A stretch of DNA of 64,000 nucleotides from positions 38,486 to 102,485 of the forward strand of contig JAFEFN010000012.1 in assembly GCA_018240525.1 (NCBI GenBank). The letters run 5' to 3'. Numbering within the stretch: the first letter of the stretch is position 1; each line of letters begins with the position of its first letter. Below are positions 37,543 to 45,763 of the stretch, in pieces. A model generated the notes under the pieces. It saw only the letters and a program-made list of their open reading frames with translations, was not told the origin of the DNA and searched no databases. The DNA comes from Pseudomonadota bacterium. Lineage in GTDB: Bacteria > Pseudomonadota > Gammaproteobacteria > Steroidobacterales > Steroidobacteraceae. The translations under genes and the position numbers were made by a program.

Positions 37543-37824
37543 TCAGTCTCCGAGGCCGAACTGCGGGGCGCGGAAGCTCGACTGGTTGTCCGCGTCCGGG
37601 ATCACCGGCTCCGGCGGCGGCGGCTCCGGCTCGCTCAGCATCTCGGCGGTGACGTTGCCGGCGGCGATCTCGCGCAGCGCCAGCACGGTGGGCTTGTCGT
37701 TCTCGAGCGGCAGCGTGGGCTCCGCCCCGTTGGCCAGGCGGCGGGCGCGCTGCGAGGCGAGCAGCACCAGCTGGAAGAGGTTATCGACGTTACTCAGGCA
37801 GTCTTCGACGGTGATTCGGGCCAT
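37543..37824 (-). CDS. rpoZ: DNA-directed RNA polymerase omega subunit
   Basis: Small RNA polymerase subunit (93 residues) that helps beta-prime folding and is needed for one ppGpp site. It begins [30 protein letters not shown], the standard omega N-terminus. Conserved [13 protein letters not shown] follows, then an acidic, Pro-rich tail typical of longer proteobacterial omegas. The ATG at 37824 is chosen because the 14 residues before it in the open frame are not family-like. It stands directly before spoT, the usual gammaproteobacterial pairing. A -10-like TATAGT (37880-37875) lies about 50 bases upstream, but no good -35 is seen. Confidence 0.96.
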   Translation of the reverse strand: MARITVEDCLSNVDNLFQLVLLASQRARRLANGAEPTLPLENDKPTVLALREIAAGNVTAEMLSEPEPPPPEPVIPDADNQSSFRAPQFGLGD

Positions 37825-37955
37825 GGGGTCGCTACAGGTTGAAGAGGCACCGCAAAGGGTGCGCACGGCCTTGCACTATAAGCGAAAACACCCCTCCCCG
37901 GCCACCCTCGCGGGGTGCGCGCAGCCGGCGCGACGGGGCAGAAAGGCGCCGGGGA

Positions 37956-39167
37956 TCAGCCGGGCGCGGGTGGCTTGGCGCGCAGCCGGGCGGTGAGCCG
38001 GAAGGCGAGCGGGTTGAGGCTGATCGAGAGCAGCGCTCCGGCGACGATGTAGCTCTGGCCCTCCGGCGGCAGGATCTTCATGTCCACCCCCATGACCGCC
38101 AATATGAAGGAGAACTCGCCGATCTGCGCCAGGGCGGCCGAGACCCCGAGCGCGGTGCCCAGGGGGCGGCCCAGCAGGCGCACGATGGCCAGTGCCGCCA
38201 GCGACTTGCCCACCACGATGATGGCCACGACGGTGAGCACCTGCAGCGGGTGGGTCCAGAGCACCGCAGGCTCGAACAGCATGCCGACCGCCACGAAGAA
38301 CAGGGCGGCGAAGACGTCCTGCAGCGGCTGCAGGTAGGCGCTGGCCTTGTGGCTGTGGTCCGAGCCGCTGATGACCATGCCGGCGAAGAAGGCACCGAGT
38401 GCCACCGAGACGTCGAACAGGTGCGCGCAGCCGTAGGCGACCCCGAGCGCCAGCGCGATCGCCGCCAGGGTGAACAGCTCGCGCGACTGCGTGCGCACCA
38501 CGCCCTGCAGAATCCACGGGAACACGCGGGCACCGACGATGAGCATGAGCGCGATGAACAGCGCCACCTTGCCGAGGGTGATGCCGAGCATGGCCCACAG
38601 GCTGCCGCCCGGTGCGGCGAGATCCGGCAGCGTCTCGCCGCCGAGGACGCCGGCCAGGGCCGGCAGCAGCACCAGCGCCAGCACCGTGACCAGGTCCTCC
38701 ACCAGGAGCCAGCCCACGGCGATGCGCCCGTCGTCGGTGTGCAGCGCGCCGCGCTCCTCGAGTGCGCGCAGCAGCACCACGGTGCTCGCCACCGACAGCG
38801 CCAGGCCGAACAGCAGCCCGCCACCGAACGGCCACCCCCACAGGTGCGCCGCGGCCGCCCCGAGCGCGGTCGCCACCGCGATCTGCGCCACCGCGCCGGG
38901 TATGGCGATCGAGCGGACGGCCACCAGGTCGCGCAGCGAGAAGTGCGTGCCGACCCCGAACATCAGCAGCATGACGCCGATCTCGGCCAGCTGCGGCGCC
39001 AGGTGCACGTCCGCGACCCAGCCGGGCGTGTACGGGCTCAGGGCGATGCCGGCCAGCAGGTAGCCCACCAGCGGCGGCATGCGCAGCCGCGCGGCGAACA
39101 GGCCGAAGACGAAGGCCAGTGCCAGGCTCACGGCGAGCGTGGCGATCAGTGCATCTTCACGCGGCAT
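37956..39167 (-). CDS. CPA2 family monovalent cation:proton antiporter
   Basis: Kef/YbaL-type sodium or potassium proton antiporter with about twelve to thirteen helices, 403 residues. It contains PPLVGYLLAGIALSPYTPG near the N-terminus, LMFGVGTHFSLRDL, and LSVASTVVLLRAL. WLLVEDLVTVLALVLLPAL (the ED pair in the ion site region) and LGAFFAGMVISGSDHSHKAS follow. Unlike full-length KefB/KefC/YbaL it ends just after the membrane part (LRAKPPAPG). There is no C-terminal TrkA-N (RCK) domain, so nucleotide gating is absent or supplied in trans. It lies between gmk and rpoZ, an unusual insertion in this conserved gene group. Confidence 0.9.
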   Translation of the reverse strand: MPREDALIATLAVSLALAFVFGLFAARLRMPPLVGYLLAGIALSPYTPGWVADVHLAPQLAEIGVMLLMFGVGTHFSLRDLVAVRSIAIPGAVAQIAVATALGAAAAHLWGWPFGGGLLFGLALSVASTVVLLRALEERGALHTDDGRIAVGWLLVEDLVTVLALVLLPALAGVLGGETLPDLAAPGGSLWAMLGITLGKVALFIALMLIVGARVFPWILQGVVRTQSRELFTLAAIALALGVAYGCAHLFDVSVALGAFFAGMVISGSDHSHKASAYLQPLQDVFAALFFVAVGMLFEPAVLWTHPLQVLTVVAIIVVGKSLAALAIVRLLGRPLGTALGVSAALAQIGEFSFILAVMGVDMKILPPEGQSYIVAGALLSISLNPLAFRLTARLRAKPPAPG

Positions 39168-39176
39168 GCGGCAAGC

Positions 39177-39797
39177 CTAGGCGGGCGCGAGGAGTTCCGC
39201 GAGCAGCGCCGCCAGCTGCGGCCGGTCGCTGGCGAGATCGGCCGCATCGCCGGCGATGATGCGGCGCAGGTCGGCGACCGCGTGCGCGAAGTCGTCGTTG
39301 ACGACGACGTAGTCGAACTCGGCGTAGTGCGCCATGTCGGCGCCCGCATCGCGCAGGCGCCGCTCGATCACCTGCGGGGAGTCCGTGGCGCGCGTGGCGA
39401 GCCGCTCGGCCAGCGCCGCCCGCGAGGGCGGCAGGATGAAGATGGTCACGCACTGCGGCAGCGCGCGCCGCACCTGCTGCGCGCCCTGCCAGTCGATCTC
39501 GAGCACCACGTCCTGTCCGGCGTCGAGGCGCTGCTGCACGAACAGCCGCGAGGTGCCGTAGAGGTTGTCGAACACCTGCGCGTGCTCGAGGAATGCACCC
39601 CGCTCGATGAGCCGGCGGAAGTCCTCCACGGTGGTGAAGTGGTACTCGCGCCCGTCGACTTCGGTCGGGCGCCGGTTGCGCGTCGTGTGCGACACCGACA
39701 GGTGCAGCCCCGGCTCCTGCTCGAGCAGCGCCCGGACCAGGGAGGTCTTGCCGGCGCCGGACGGGGCGGCGATGACGAACAACCGGCCGGGCTTCAT
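39177..39797 (-). CDS. gmk: Guanylate kinase
   Basis: Phosphorylates GMP (and dGMP) to GDP with ATP. The 206-residue protein has the P-loop IAAPSGAGKTSLVRALL (about 9-25). The GMP-binding region SVSHTTRNRRPTEVDGREYHF follows, and VVLEIDWQGAQQVR is the second family signature. The lid residue region RLATRATDS is also present. The ATG at 39797 overlaps the rdgB stop (ATGA). In E. coli gmk directly precedes rpoZ; here a cation antiporter gene is inserted between them. Confidence 0.97.
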   Translation of the reverse strand: MKPGRLFVIAAPSGAGKTSLVRALLEQEPGLHLSVSHTTRNRRPTEVDGREYHFTTVEDFRRLIERGAFLEHAQVFDNLYGTSRLFVQQRLDAGQDVVLEIDWQGAQQVRRALPQCVTIFILPPSRAALAERLATRATDSPQVIERRLRDAGADMAHYAEFDYVVVNDDFAHAVADLRRIIAGDAADLASDRPQLAALLAELLAPA

Positions 39798-40405
39798 GGG
39801 GCGGCAATATAGCCCGGCGCCGAGAGCATCGCGATGAGGGCGGCGAGCGCCTGGCCGCGGTGGCTGACCCGGTTCTTGTCCACCGCCGCCATCTCGGCGG
39901 CGGTGCAGGTCGCGCCGGCCGGCACGAACACCGGGTCGTAGCCGAAGCCGCCGCTGCCGCGGCCGTGCAGGGCGATGCTGCCCTCCCAGGTGCCGTGGGC
40001 GACCAGCGGCGCCGGGTCGTCCGCGGCGCGCAGGAAGACGATCACGCACTGGTAGCGGGCGCCGCGCGCCGCGCCCGGCCGGGCGGCCAGCTCCCGCAGC
40101 AGCAGCTCGAGGTTCTGTGCATCCGTCGCGCCGGGGCCGGCATAGCGCGCCGACCGCACCCCGGGTGCGCCGCCCAGCGCGTCCACCTCCAGTCCGGAGT
40201 CATCGGCGAGCGCCGGCAGCCCGGCCGCCTGCGCCGCATGCCGCGCCTTGAGGAGCGCATTCTCGCGGAAGGTGCTGCCGGTTTCCTCCGGCAAAGGGAT
40301 GCCCAGTGCGCCCTGCGTGAGCAGCTCCAGTCCGAGGGGTGTGAGCAGCGCGGCGAGCTCGCGCAGCTTGCCGGCGTTGCCGCTCGCCAGGACGACGCGC
40401 TTCAC
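39794..40405 (-). CDS. rdgB: dITP/XTP pyrophosphatase (RdgB/HAM1)
   Basis: House-cleaning nucleoside triphosphate pyrophosphatase that removes dITP, dXTP and ITP from nucleotide pools. The 203-residue protein starts with GTG ([21 protein letters not shown]). It contains SGNAGK (substrate phosphate binding), [29 protein letters not shown] with the catalytic acidic residues, and [13 protein letters not shown], followed by [10 protein letters not shown]. The GTG at 40405 overlaps the rph stop (GTGA), and the end overlaps gmk by four bases. Confidence 0.96.
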   Translation of the reverse strand: MKRVVLASGNAGKLRELAALLTPLGLELLTQGALGIPLPEETGSTFRENALLKARHAAQAAGLPALADDSGLEVDALGGAPGVRSARYAGPGATDAQNLELLLRELAARPGAARGARYQCVIVFLRAADDPAPLVAHGTWEGSIALHGRGSGGFGYDPVFVPAGATCTAAEMAAVDKNRVSHRGQALAALIAMLSAPGYIAAP

Positions 40406-41124
40406 GGCGCCTTGAGCGCCTGGGCCTGCAGCGCAAACAGCGTGCCGATGCCTTCGGCCGCGAGGTTGAGGAGCGCGTCGAGCTCGTGGCGGCGGAAGGC
40501 GTGGCCCTCGGCGGTGCCCTGCACCTCGATGAAGCCGCCGCCGTTGTTCATGACGACGTTCATGTCGGTCTCGGCCTGCGAGTCTTCCGCATAGTCCAGG
40601 TCCAGCACCGGCACCCCGCCGCAGATGCCGACCGAGACCGCCGCCACCTGGCCGTGCAGCGGGCTGGCGCTGAGCAGGCGCCTCTTCTGCAGGTGCTCGC
40701 ACGCCAGCGCCAGGGCGACGTAGCCGCCGGTGATCGCGGCGGTGCGCGTGCCGCCGTCGGCCTGCAGCACGTCGCAGTCCACGGTGATGGTGCGCTCCCC
40801 GAGCGCCTTCAGGTCCGCCACCGCGCGCAGCGAGCGGCCGATCAGGCGCTGGATCTCCTGCGTGCGACCGGTCTGCTTACCGCGCGCGGCCTCGCGCGGT
40901 GAGCGGGTGTGCGTGGCGCGCGGCAGCATGCCGTACTCGGCGGTGATCCAGCCCTGGCCCTTGCCGCGCAGGAACGGCGGCACGGTCTCCTCGACGCTGG
41001 CGGTGCACAGCACCTGGGTGTCACCGAACTGCACGAGCACCGAGCCCTCGGCGTGCTTGGTGTGGCGCGCCGTGAAACTCACTTGCCGCAGCTCGTCGGC
41101 GGCGCGCCCGGAAGGTCTTGCCAT
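40402..41124 (-). CDS. rph: Ribonuclease PH
   Basis: Phosphorolytic 3'-5' exoribonuclease that trims tRNA 3' ends, a hexamer in relatives. The 240-residue protein starts [15 protein letters not shown]. It has the RNase PH features [37 protein letters not shown], and [16 protein letters not shown] (catalytic/phosphate Arg residues). [37 protein letters not shown] and the C-terminal [17 protein letters not shown] follow. It precedes rdgB, the common rph-rdgB pairing, and follows the PP2C phosphatase gene by 11 bases. Confidence 0.97.
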   Translation of the reverse strand: MARPSGRAADELRQVSFTARHTKHAEGSVLVQFGDTQVLCTASVEETVPPFLRGKGQGWITAEYGMLPRATHTRSPREAARGKQTGRTQEIQRLIGRSLRAVADLKALGERTITVDCDVLQADGGTRTAAITGGYVALALACEHLQKRRLLSASPLHGQVAAVSVGICGGVPVLDLDYAEDSQAETDMNVVMNNGGGFIEVQGTAEGHAFRRHELDALLNLAAEGIGTLFALQAQALKAP

Positions 41125-41135
41125 GGGGGAAGCGC

Positions 41136-41891
41136 CTAGTCGCCCAGCCAGCGCAGGGCCGCCGCCGAGGTGTTGTCGCCGGCGCTGCCGCCGCGCTTGA
41201 CGGCCTGTTCGCCGAGCTTGGCGAGCTTCTCGCGCAGCGGTCCGGGGCTGCCGAGCGCGGCGACGATCTCCTCGTCCTTGAGCGAACCCCACAGGCCGTC
41301 GGTGCACGCCAGCAGCACGTCGTTGGGTTCGAGCGCGCGGCGCCGCGTGATGCTCATCTCCGGCAGGATCGGGTCGCCGCCGAGGCAGCACTCCACGAAG
41401 TTGCGCATGGGGTGGTTGTGCGCCTGCTCGGCGCTGATCACGCCCTCGCGCAGCAGCAGCTCGACGTGACTGTGGTCGCGGCTGCGCGCCACGAGCGCGC
41501 CGTGGCGCAGGTGGTAGAGGCGGCTGTCGCCGACATGCGCCCACCAGCTCGCGTGCTGCTGCACCAGGCACACCGCGCAGGTGGCGCGCGGGCGCTGCTC
41601 GATGGGCAGGTGGGCGCCGAGCTTCACGACTTCCTCGTGGGCGCGGCCGATCGTCATGTGCAGGAAGCCCAGCGGATCGAACAATGGCTGCGGGGTGTGC
41701 CAGAACGCTTCGGTGATCGCCCGCAGGGTCACCTCGGCGGCGCGCGCGCCGTTGGCGTGGCCGCCCATGCCATCGACCGCCACCAGGAGGGCGCAATGCT
41801 CGGCGACCGCCGCGGCGATGCGGTCCTGGTTCTCCTCGCGGCCGCCAACCAGGCTGATTTCCGTCGTCTCTACCCGCAAGGGAACTGCCAC
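41136..41891 (-). CDS. PP2C family serine/threonine phosphatase
   Basis: Soluble metal-dependent protein phosphatase, 251 residues, of the bacterial Stp1/PrpC type. Metal-binding motifs are complete: [10 protein letters not shown] (first Asp), [46 protein letters not shown] and the terminal GDNTSAAAL. No Ser/Thr kinase gene is visible in the window, so its substrate or partner kinase lies elsewhere, as does any FHA partner. It starts with GTG at 41891, is the first gene of the leftward rph-rdgB-gmk run, and is divergent from yicC (114 bases between starts). Placement of a PP2C gene upstream of rph and opposite yicC is known from other gammaproteobacteria. Confidence 0.92.
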   Translation of the reverse strand: MAVPLRVETTEISLVGGREENQDRIAAAVAEHCALLVAVDGMGGHANGARAAEVTLRAITEAFWHTPQPLFDPLGFLHMTIGRAHEEVVKLGAHLPIEQRPRATCAVCLVQQHASWWAHVGDSRLYHLRHGALVARSRDHSHVELLLREGVISAEQAHNHPMRNFVECCLGGDPILPEMSITRRRALEPNDVLLACTDGLWGSLKDEEIVAALGSPGPLREKLAKLGEQAVKRGGSAGDNTSAAALRWLGD

Positions 41892-42005
41892 GCTCTGTTA
41901 GACTGAGGAGCGCTTTATATCACCTGCGCAGCGCCCCTGTGCAGCGGCGGCGCACGGCGCACCGGCATTTCTGATGCATCACATATCCAGACGGACACCT
42001 CCAGC

Positions 42006-42872
42006 ATGATCGCGAGCATGAGCGGCTTTCCGCGCGGCGAGACCACGGGGGCCTGGGGCACGCTGGTGTGCGAGCTGCGCAGCGTCAACCACCGCTTCCT
42101 CGAGGCCGGCTTCCGGCTGCCCGACGAGCTGCGCGCCGCCGAGGGTGAATTCCGCGCGCGGCTCGCCAAGCAGCTGCGGCGCGGCAAGGTCGACTGCACC
42201 GTGAGCTACCGACGCGCGCCGGGCGGCGGCGGCACGCTCGAGGTCGATGCGCCGGCAATGGAGCGGGTGCTGGCGGCCGTGCGGGTGGTGGCGCGCTCGC
42301 TGCCGAACAGCGGGGCGCCGAGCGCGCTGGACGTGCTGCGCTGGCCGGGCGTGCTGCGCGAGGAGGCTGCCGGCGGAGAGGAGCTGCTGAGCGCTGCCCA
42401 CGCCCTGTTCGCTGCCACCCTCGAGGAACTCAGCGCGGCGCGCGCGCGCGAGGGAGAGCGCCTGCGCGAGGTGCTCGAGCAGCGCTGCGCCGGGCTCGAG
42501 GCGCTGGTCGCCGCAGTGCGCGCGCGCCTGCCCGAGGTGCAGGCGCGCGTGCGCGCCAGGCTCAACGAACGCGTCGCCGAGCTGGCCGCGAGCGTCGACC
42601 CGGAGCGCATGGAGCAGGAGCTGGCCGTCATCCTGCAGCGCCTCGACGTGGACGAGGAGCTCGAGCGGCTCAGCGGTCACATCGAGGAAGTGCGCCGGGT
42701 CATCCGCGGCGGCGAGCCGGCGGGAAGGCGCCTGGACTTCCTCATGCAGGAACTCAACCGCGAAGCGAACACGCTGTCTTCCAAGTCGCAGGACCTGGAG
42801 ACCACGCGCGCCGCCGTCGACATGAAAGTGCTTATCGAGCAGATGCGCGAGCAGGTGCAGAACGCGGAGTGA
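42006..42872 (+). CDS. yicC: YicC family endoribonuclease/stress protein
   Basis: A 288-residue protein of the YicC family; the E. coli member is an endoribonuclease-type protein linked to RNA turnover. The N-terminus MIASMSGFPRGETTGAWGTLVCELRS mirrors the usual MIRSMTAxxR start. CELRSVNHRFLEAGFRLP is the conserved region, followed by a long charged helical middle. The C-terminal DUF1732 part contains RRLDFLMQELNREANTLSSK and a final amphipathic helix. The ATG at 42006 is kept because homologues begin at the same point; 42018 is an alternative. It is divergent from the PP2C gene. A strong hairpin at 42904-42927 follows. Confidence 0.94.
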   Translation: MIASMSGFPRGETTGAWGTLVCELRSVNHRFLEAGFRLPDELRAAEGEFRARLAKQLRRGKVDCTVSYRRAPGGGGTLEVDAPAMERVLAAVRVVARSLPNSGAPSALDVLRWPGVLREEAAGGEELLSAAHALFAATLEELSAARAREGERLREVLEQRCAGLEALVAAVRARLPEVQARVRARLNERVAELAASVDPERMEQELAVILQRLDVDEELERLSGHIEEVRRVIRGGEPAGRRLDFLMQELNREANTLSSKSQDLETTRAAVDMKVLIEQMREQVQNAE

Positions 42873-42903
42873 TATGCAGGCTCCTGCCAAACGCCGAGCG
42901 CAC

Positions 42904-42927
42904 CGCCTGCCCGCACCCGGGCGGGCG
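42904..42927. terminator. Bidirectional terminator-like hairpin between yicC and the lipoprotein module
   Basis: A ten-pair GC stem (CGCCTGCCCG with CGGGCGGGCG, one T-G pair) and a four-base loop lie between the convergent yicC and GNA1162-like genes. No T-run follows on either strand, so it is a candidate only. The convergent position makes a shared terminator plausible. Confidence 0.45.
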
Positions 42928-42964
42928 CCCTGCCGGTAAGTAGTCGTTCGCGCGGGTTGTTGGC

Positions 42965-43630
42965 CTAGAAGTCCGCGGCATCCTTGCCGTAGGTTGGCAG
43001 GTAGGGCCCCGCGGGCAGGCCGGTGCCCTTGGTGTTGATGGCCATGTTGTTGGCCTGATTCGCCAGCGGCATGTAATTCGGCGCCGCCTTGGTGACGGCG
43101 GCCGCAACTGCGTCGGCAATCAGGCCAGCCAGCCCTCCGCTACTGCTGGACTGCGGGCTGTAGGTGAAGGTCTGGTGGTTCTTCCACAGCTCGAGCCCGG
43201 TGTGCGTGCTCTTCAGGCTGTAGTGCAGCTCGACCGTCACGGTGGTCGACAGTACGACGTACTTCGCATCCCAGTGGTCGATCGAGACGTACAGGACTGC
43301 GTCGGCGCCGAACATCTCGCCGAGACGGTGCGGGTCGGCGGCGTGCACGAGGTTGGCATCACTCAGGCCGTCATCGGCCAGCACGGACTTGACCATGTTC
43401 ACCGGGAATACGTAGTAGCCCCGCTCCGCCAGCGGTATGGTGATGGTGGCGAGGTAGTAGTCCGGCGCATTCACGGCCATGCTGCTGTTGATCGCCGGAA
43501 CGACCAGGATCGAGTGCGGAGCCTCGGTGCGCAGTTGAGTGAAGTCCGAGTGTGCAGGCGGGACGGTGGTCACGCAGCCGGCCAGTGCCAGCGCGAGTCC
43601 GGTGAGCATTACCCGGGCGGCGCAGGTCAT
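42965..43630 (-). CDS. GNA1162/DUF799 family lipoprotein
   Basis: A 221-residue outer-membrane-type lipoprotein. The signal MTCAARVMLTGLALALAGC ends in a good lipobox (LAGC, Cys 19). The mature region starts VTTVPPAHSDFTQLRTEAPHSILVVPAINSS, the characteristic opening of DUF799 (Neisseria GNA1162). RGYYVFPVNMVKSVLADDGL, FGADAVLYVSIDHWDAKYVVLS and GLELWKNHQTF follow. The family resembles a TolB-N-like fold, and its function is unknown. A short Ser-rich, Gly-rich segment (SSSSGGLAGLIADAVAAAV) near 170 looks helical. It is the last gene of the four-lipoprotein module; its ATG overlaps the DUF4810 stop by four bases. Confidence 0.9.
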   Translation of the reverse strand: MTCAARVMLTGLALALAGCVTTVPPAHSDFTQLRTEAPHSILVVPAINSSMAVNAPDYYLATITIPLAERGYYVFPVNMVKSVLADDGLSDANLVHAADPHRLGEMFGADAVLYVSIDHWDAKYVVLSTTVTVELHYSLKSTHTGLELWKNHQTFTYSPQSSSSGGLAGLIADAVAAAVTKAAPNYMPLANQANNMAINTKGTGLPAGPYLPTYGKDAADF

Positions 43631-44007
43631 GGCGAGTTGCCCTTGGTTGCCGCGTTGGTCGGAACTGACGCCACCTTGATCATGCGGTCCATGAAGACCG
43701 TTGCCTCGGGCCAGAGCGCCTTTTCCTGCTTGAAGAGTTCGATCGCCCCGGCATTGTTGCCCTGCTGCAGTTGCAGGTAGCCGTATTCCGCGTAGATGCC
43801 CGGGGGCATCACGGCGCGATTGGCTTCGCCCGCCTTGACGATGGCGGCCAGCGAGGCGTTCAGCTCGCCGAGCTTGGTGGGATCCTTGTAGTAGCCGTAC
43901 AGGGAGGGATCGTATTTCCCCCAGTCGTACTTCTGCGGCGGCGCGGTCACGCAGCCGGCCAGCACGCTGCCCAGCAGGGCCAGGGCGAGGATCCGGCGCG
44001 TGCTCAC
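43627..44007 (-). CDS. DUF4810 family lipoprotein
   Basis: A 126-residue lipoprotein with signal MSTRRILALALLGSVLAGC (lipobox LAGC, Cys 19). The mature part opens YDWGKYDPSLYGYYKDP, the DUF4810 hallmark of repeated Tyr residues. A TPR-like helical region follows (GIYAEYGYLQLQQGNNAGAIELFKQEKALWPEA), which could bind a partner. In other bacteria this family is encoded between CsgG-like and GNA1162-like lipoproteins, as here. Function is unknown; an accessory or chaperone role to the other two is inferred from constant company. It overlaps both neighbours by four bases, so translation is probably coupled. Confidence 0.88.
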   Translation of the reverse strand: MSTRRILALALLGSVLAGCVTAPPQKYDWGKYDPSLYGYYKDPTKLGELNASLAAIVKAGEANRAVMPPGIYAEYGYLQLQQGNNAGAIELFKQEKALWPEATVFMDRMIKVASVPTNAATKGNSP

Positions 44008-44318
44008 TGCGCGGTCCCGGCGGCAACGCGCACGGTGTGCGTCTCGCCGTTGCCGACGTAGGCCTTCTCGCTATACACGACCGTCTCGCCCTGGCGCACC
44101 TCGACCTGGTGCGCTCCTTCGAGGACCGCGAGCACCTTCGGCTTGCCGTCATACTGCGCGGCTGCCCCCATCGGCAGTCCGTCGACGTACAGCACCGCTC
44201 CGGCCGGTGCGCCCGCGACGATAAGCCCGGGCGCTGCCTCGCCGGTGCTCACGCGTGTCTCGGGCAAGGCGCAGCCGCACAGGAGCGCCAGCATCGCCAC
44301 AATCGCCATTGCTCGCAT
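44004..44318 (-). CDS. Small PEGA-like lipoprotein
   Basis: A 104-residue putative lipoprotein. A short signal MRAMAIVAMLALLCGC gives a lipidated Cys at 16. The rest resembles one PEGA-type beta domain: APAGAVLYVDGLPMGAAAQYDG, then LAVLEGAHQVEVRQGETVVY, with the order P-x-GA-x-VYVDG and a later L-x2-G-x-H-x-V-x-V. Such domains usually act as surface or periplasmic binding modules. It is inserted between the CsgG-like gene (five bases away) and the DUF4810 gene (four-base overlap). The core trio elsewhere often lacks this extra member, as far as I recall. The domain name is pattern-based. Confidence 0.72.
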   Translation of the reverse strand: MRAMAIVAMLALLCGCALPETRVSTGEAAPGLIVAGAPAGAVLYVDGLPMGAAAQYDGKPKVLAVLEGAHQVEVRQGETVVYSEKAYVGNGETHTVRVAAGTAQ

Positions 44319-44323
44319 GGCAG

Positions 44324-45313
44324 CTACTCCTTGCTTTCGCTGATGTAGAGCGCGGAGGTCTGCGCCCCGCTGAGATCGCCGGAGAGGATTTCGGCGACCG
44401 AGCCTTCGTTGGTTTCATTGTCACCAAAGAAGCTGACCACCCGGACCTTGCCGACGGTGGCCGGGGGCAGGGTGATGCCGAACCCGGACTGCCCGCTCTT
44501 GACCTGCTCGCCCTGGTGCAGGATCGCCAGGGTGTCGCCAACCTTCAGGCCCTGGCGCGAACCCCCCGACATGTACAGCTGGTGACCGTCGATCTTGAGC
44601 ACGTCGGTGCGCCACGGGCGCTCCTGCAACTTGGACATGAGCGTGTTCTGCACGTCCGAAATCGCTGCAGCGATAGCGCGGTCGTTGAGCGTCGCGTCGT
44701 AGTCCGCCTTACTGCCGAAGCCGGCGATGTCGCCCGACTCGGTCGTGGCATCCCCGCTGCCGGTCGCGGTGAAGAAGACGTGTCCGCTGCGCACGTCCAC
44801 CAGGCGGATCTCAACCTTGGCATGGGCCGTCTGTATCTTGGTGTCACTGAGGAACCCGGACTTTCCCGTGGTGCTGCGCCCGAATTCGGTGACCGAGCCC
44901 ATGATCAGGGCATCGACCCCGACCAGCCCGGATTCCTGGGAGATCGACTGCTCGGCCTTCACCTTGTCGAGATCCGGCCGCTCGAATACCAGGAACTTCT
45001 GCGAGGCCACGAGGCGCGTCGCCAGCATGTCGGAAGCCTGCTTGCCCAGCGGGTCGTTGCTGGCGTCGACCTGGAAGCTCTTGCCATAGCGTGTTTCGTT
45101 GGAAAAACGACCGATGGCGACCTTTCGCTTCAGTGTCTTGACCACGACCGCATTCGCCTGACGCTGTGCTTCGGCAAGTTGCGCAGTCGAGGCCGGGGCG
45201 GCCACCTGCTGCTGCTTCGGTGTGGTGGTGGCACAACCGCCGAGCAGGGCTGCCAGCAGGCCCAGCGCGACGATTGCCGAGCGCACCGGCGGCACAATTC
45301 CTTCGGTCTTCAT
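44324..45313 (-). CDS. CsgG/HfaB-like lipoprotein
   Basis: A 329-residue protein with a lipoprotein signal (LGLLAALLGGC, Cys about 27). A CsgG-type domain follows: KVAIGRFSNETRYGKSF, DPLGKQASDMLATRLVASQKFLVFER, and VDALIMGSVTEFGRSTTGK. AKVEIRLVDVRSGHVFFTATGSGDA then continues the domain. CsgG itself forms the curli secretion pore. This protein lacks curli neighbours and has an extra C-terminal beta domain (about 245-329, with GLKVGDTLAILHQGEQV) found in related lipoproteins. A pore, or a periplasm-facing binding role, are both possible. The ATG at 45313 has GGAGG ten bases upstream. It is the first gene of the module. Confidence 0.85.
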   Translation of the reverse strand: MKTEGIVPPVRSAIVALGLLAALLGGCATTTPKQQQVAAPASTAQLAEAQRQANAVVVKTLKRKVAIGRFSNETRYGKSFQVDASNDPLGKQASDMLATRLVASQKFLVFERPDLDKVKAEQSISQESGLVGVDALIMGSVTEFGRSTTGKSGFLSDTKIQTAHAKVEIRLVDVRSGHVFFTATGSGDATTESGDIAGFGSKADYDATLNDRAIAAAISDVQNTLMSKLQERPWRTDVLKIDGHQLYMSGGSRQGLKVGDTLAILHQGEQVKSGQSGFGITLPPATVGKVRVVSFFGDNETNEGSVAEILSGDLSGAQTSALYISESKE

Positions 45314-45763
45314 GCTTGCGAGGCCTCCGGCCGGGCCAACTGACTGACCGCGGCTTCCGCTGGATACCCGATGTGGATGTTCTTCTGTACACACGGCCGC
45401 ATCGCACGGTGCGGCCGGCCGTGGTGCCGCGTTCCGACCGGAGGACTCAAAAGAACCCGGTCGATTGCGACATGGGGTCGATAGTATCGCAGTGTTAGGT
45501 CGCCGGTGGGGAGGCGCGCGTCGATCGTCTTCAAACCCATGGGTGTCGCGGTTCCTGTCCCGGGGGGCCGGGCTGCTGAGTGCTCCTGTTAGCTTGGAGT
45601 CCATTCGGGGGCATTCGGGTACTCGGCAAGCGCACCGAGGCGCCTGCCGCGCCCCCCGGGCGCGCCACACGCGGATGCCGCTGCCAGGGCGTCGACTCGG
45701 GAGTTATGTTCTGGACAACGCCCAGAACTTGCGCCCGCCGCGGGGACGGGCAAGCGGGTGACG
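45314..45763. other. 450-base intergenic region, no convincing gene
   Basis: Lies between the CsgG-like gene and the RibD-like reductase gene, both leftward. Short open frames here lack ribosome-binding sites and family-like sequence, so I call none. A near -10 element TACTAT (minus strand, 45486-45481) lies about 170 bases ahead of the CsgG-like gene, but its -35 is poor. GATA-G-TATC around it is a small palindrome. GGCCGCA/TGCGGCC (about 45400-45425) is another inverted repeat. A long leader for the lipoprotein operon is possible. Confidence 0.5.
45708..45728 (-). terminator. Inverted repeat, possible terminator of the RibD-like gene
   Basis: GTTCTGG and CCAGAAC form a perfect seven-base inverted repeat with a seven-base loop. 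It lies 36 bases beyond the stop of the RibD-like gene on the minus strand. No strong T-run follows (ATAACTCCC), so it could instead be a protein-binding operator. Confidence 0.35.
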
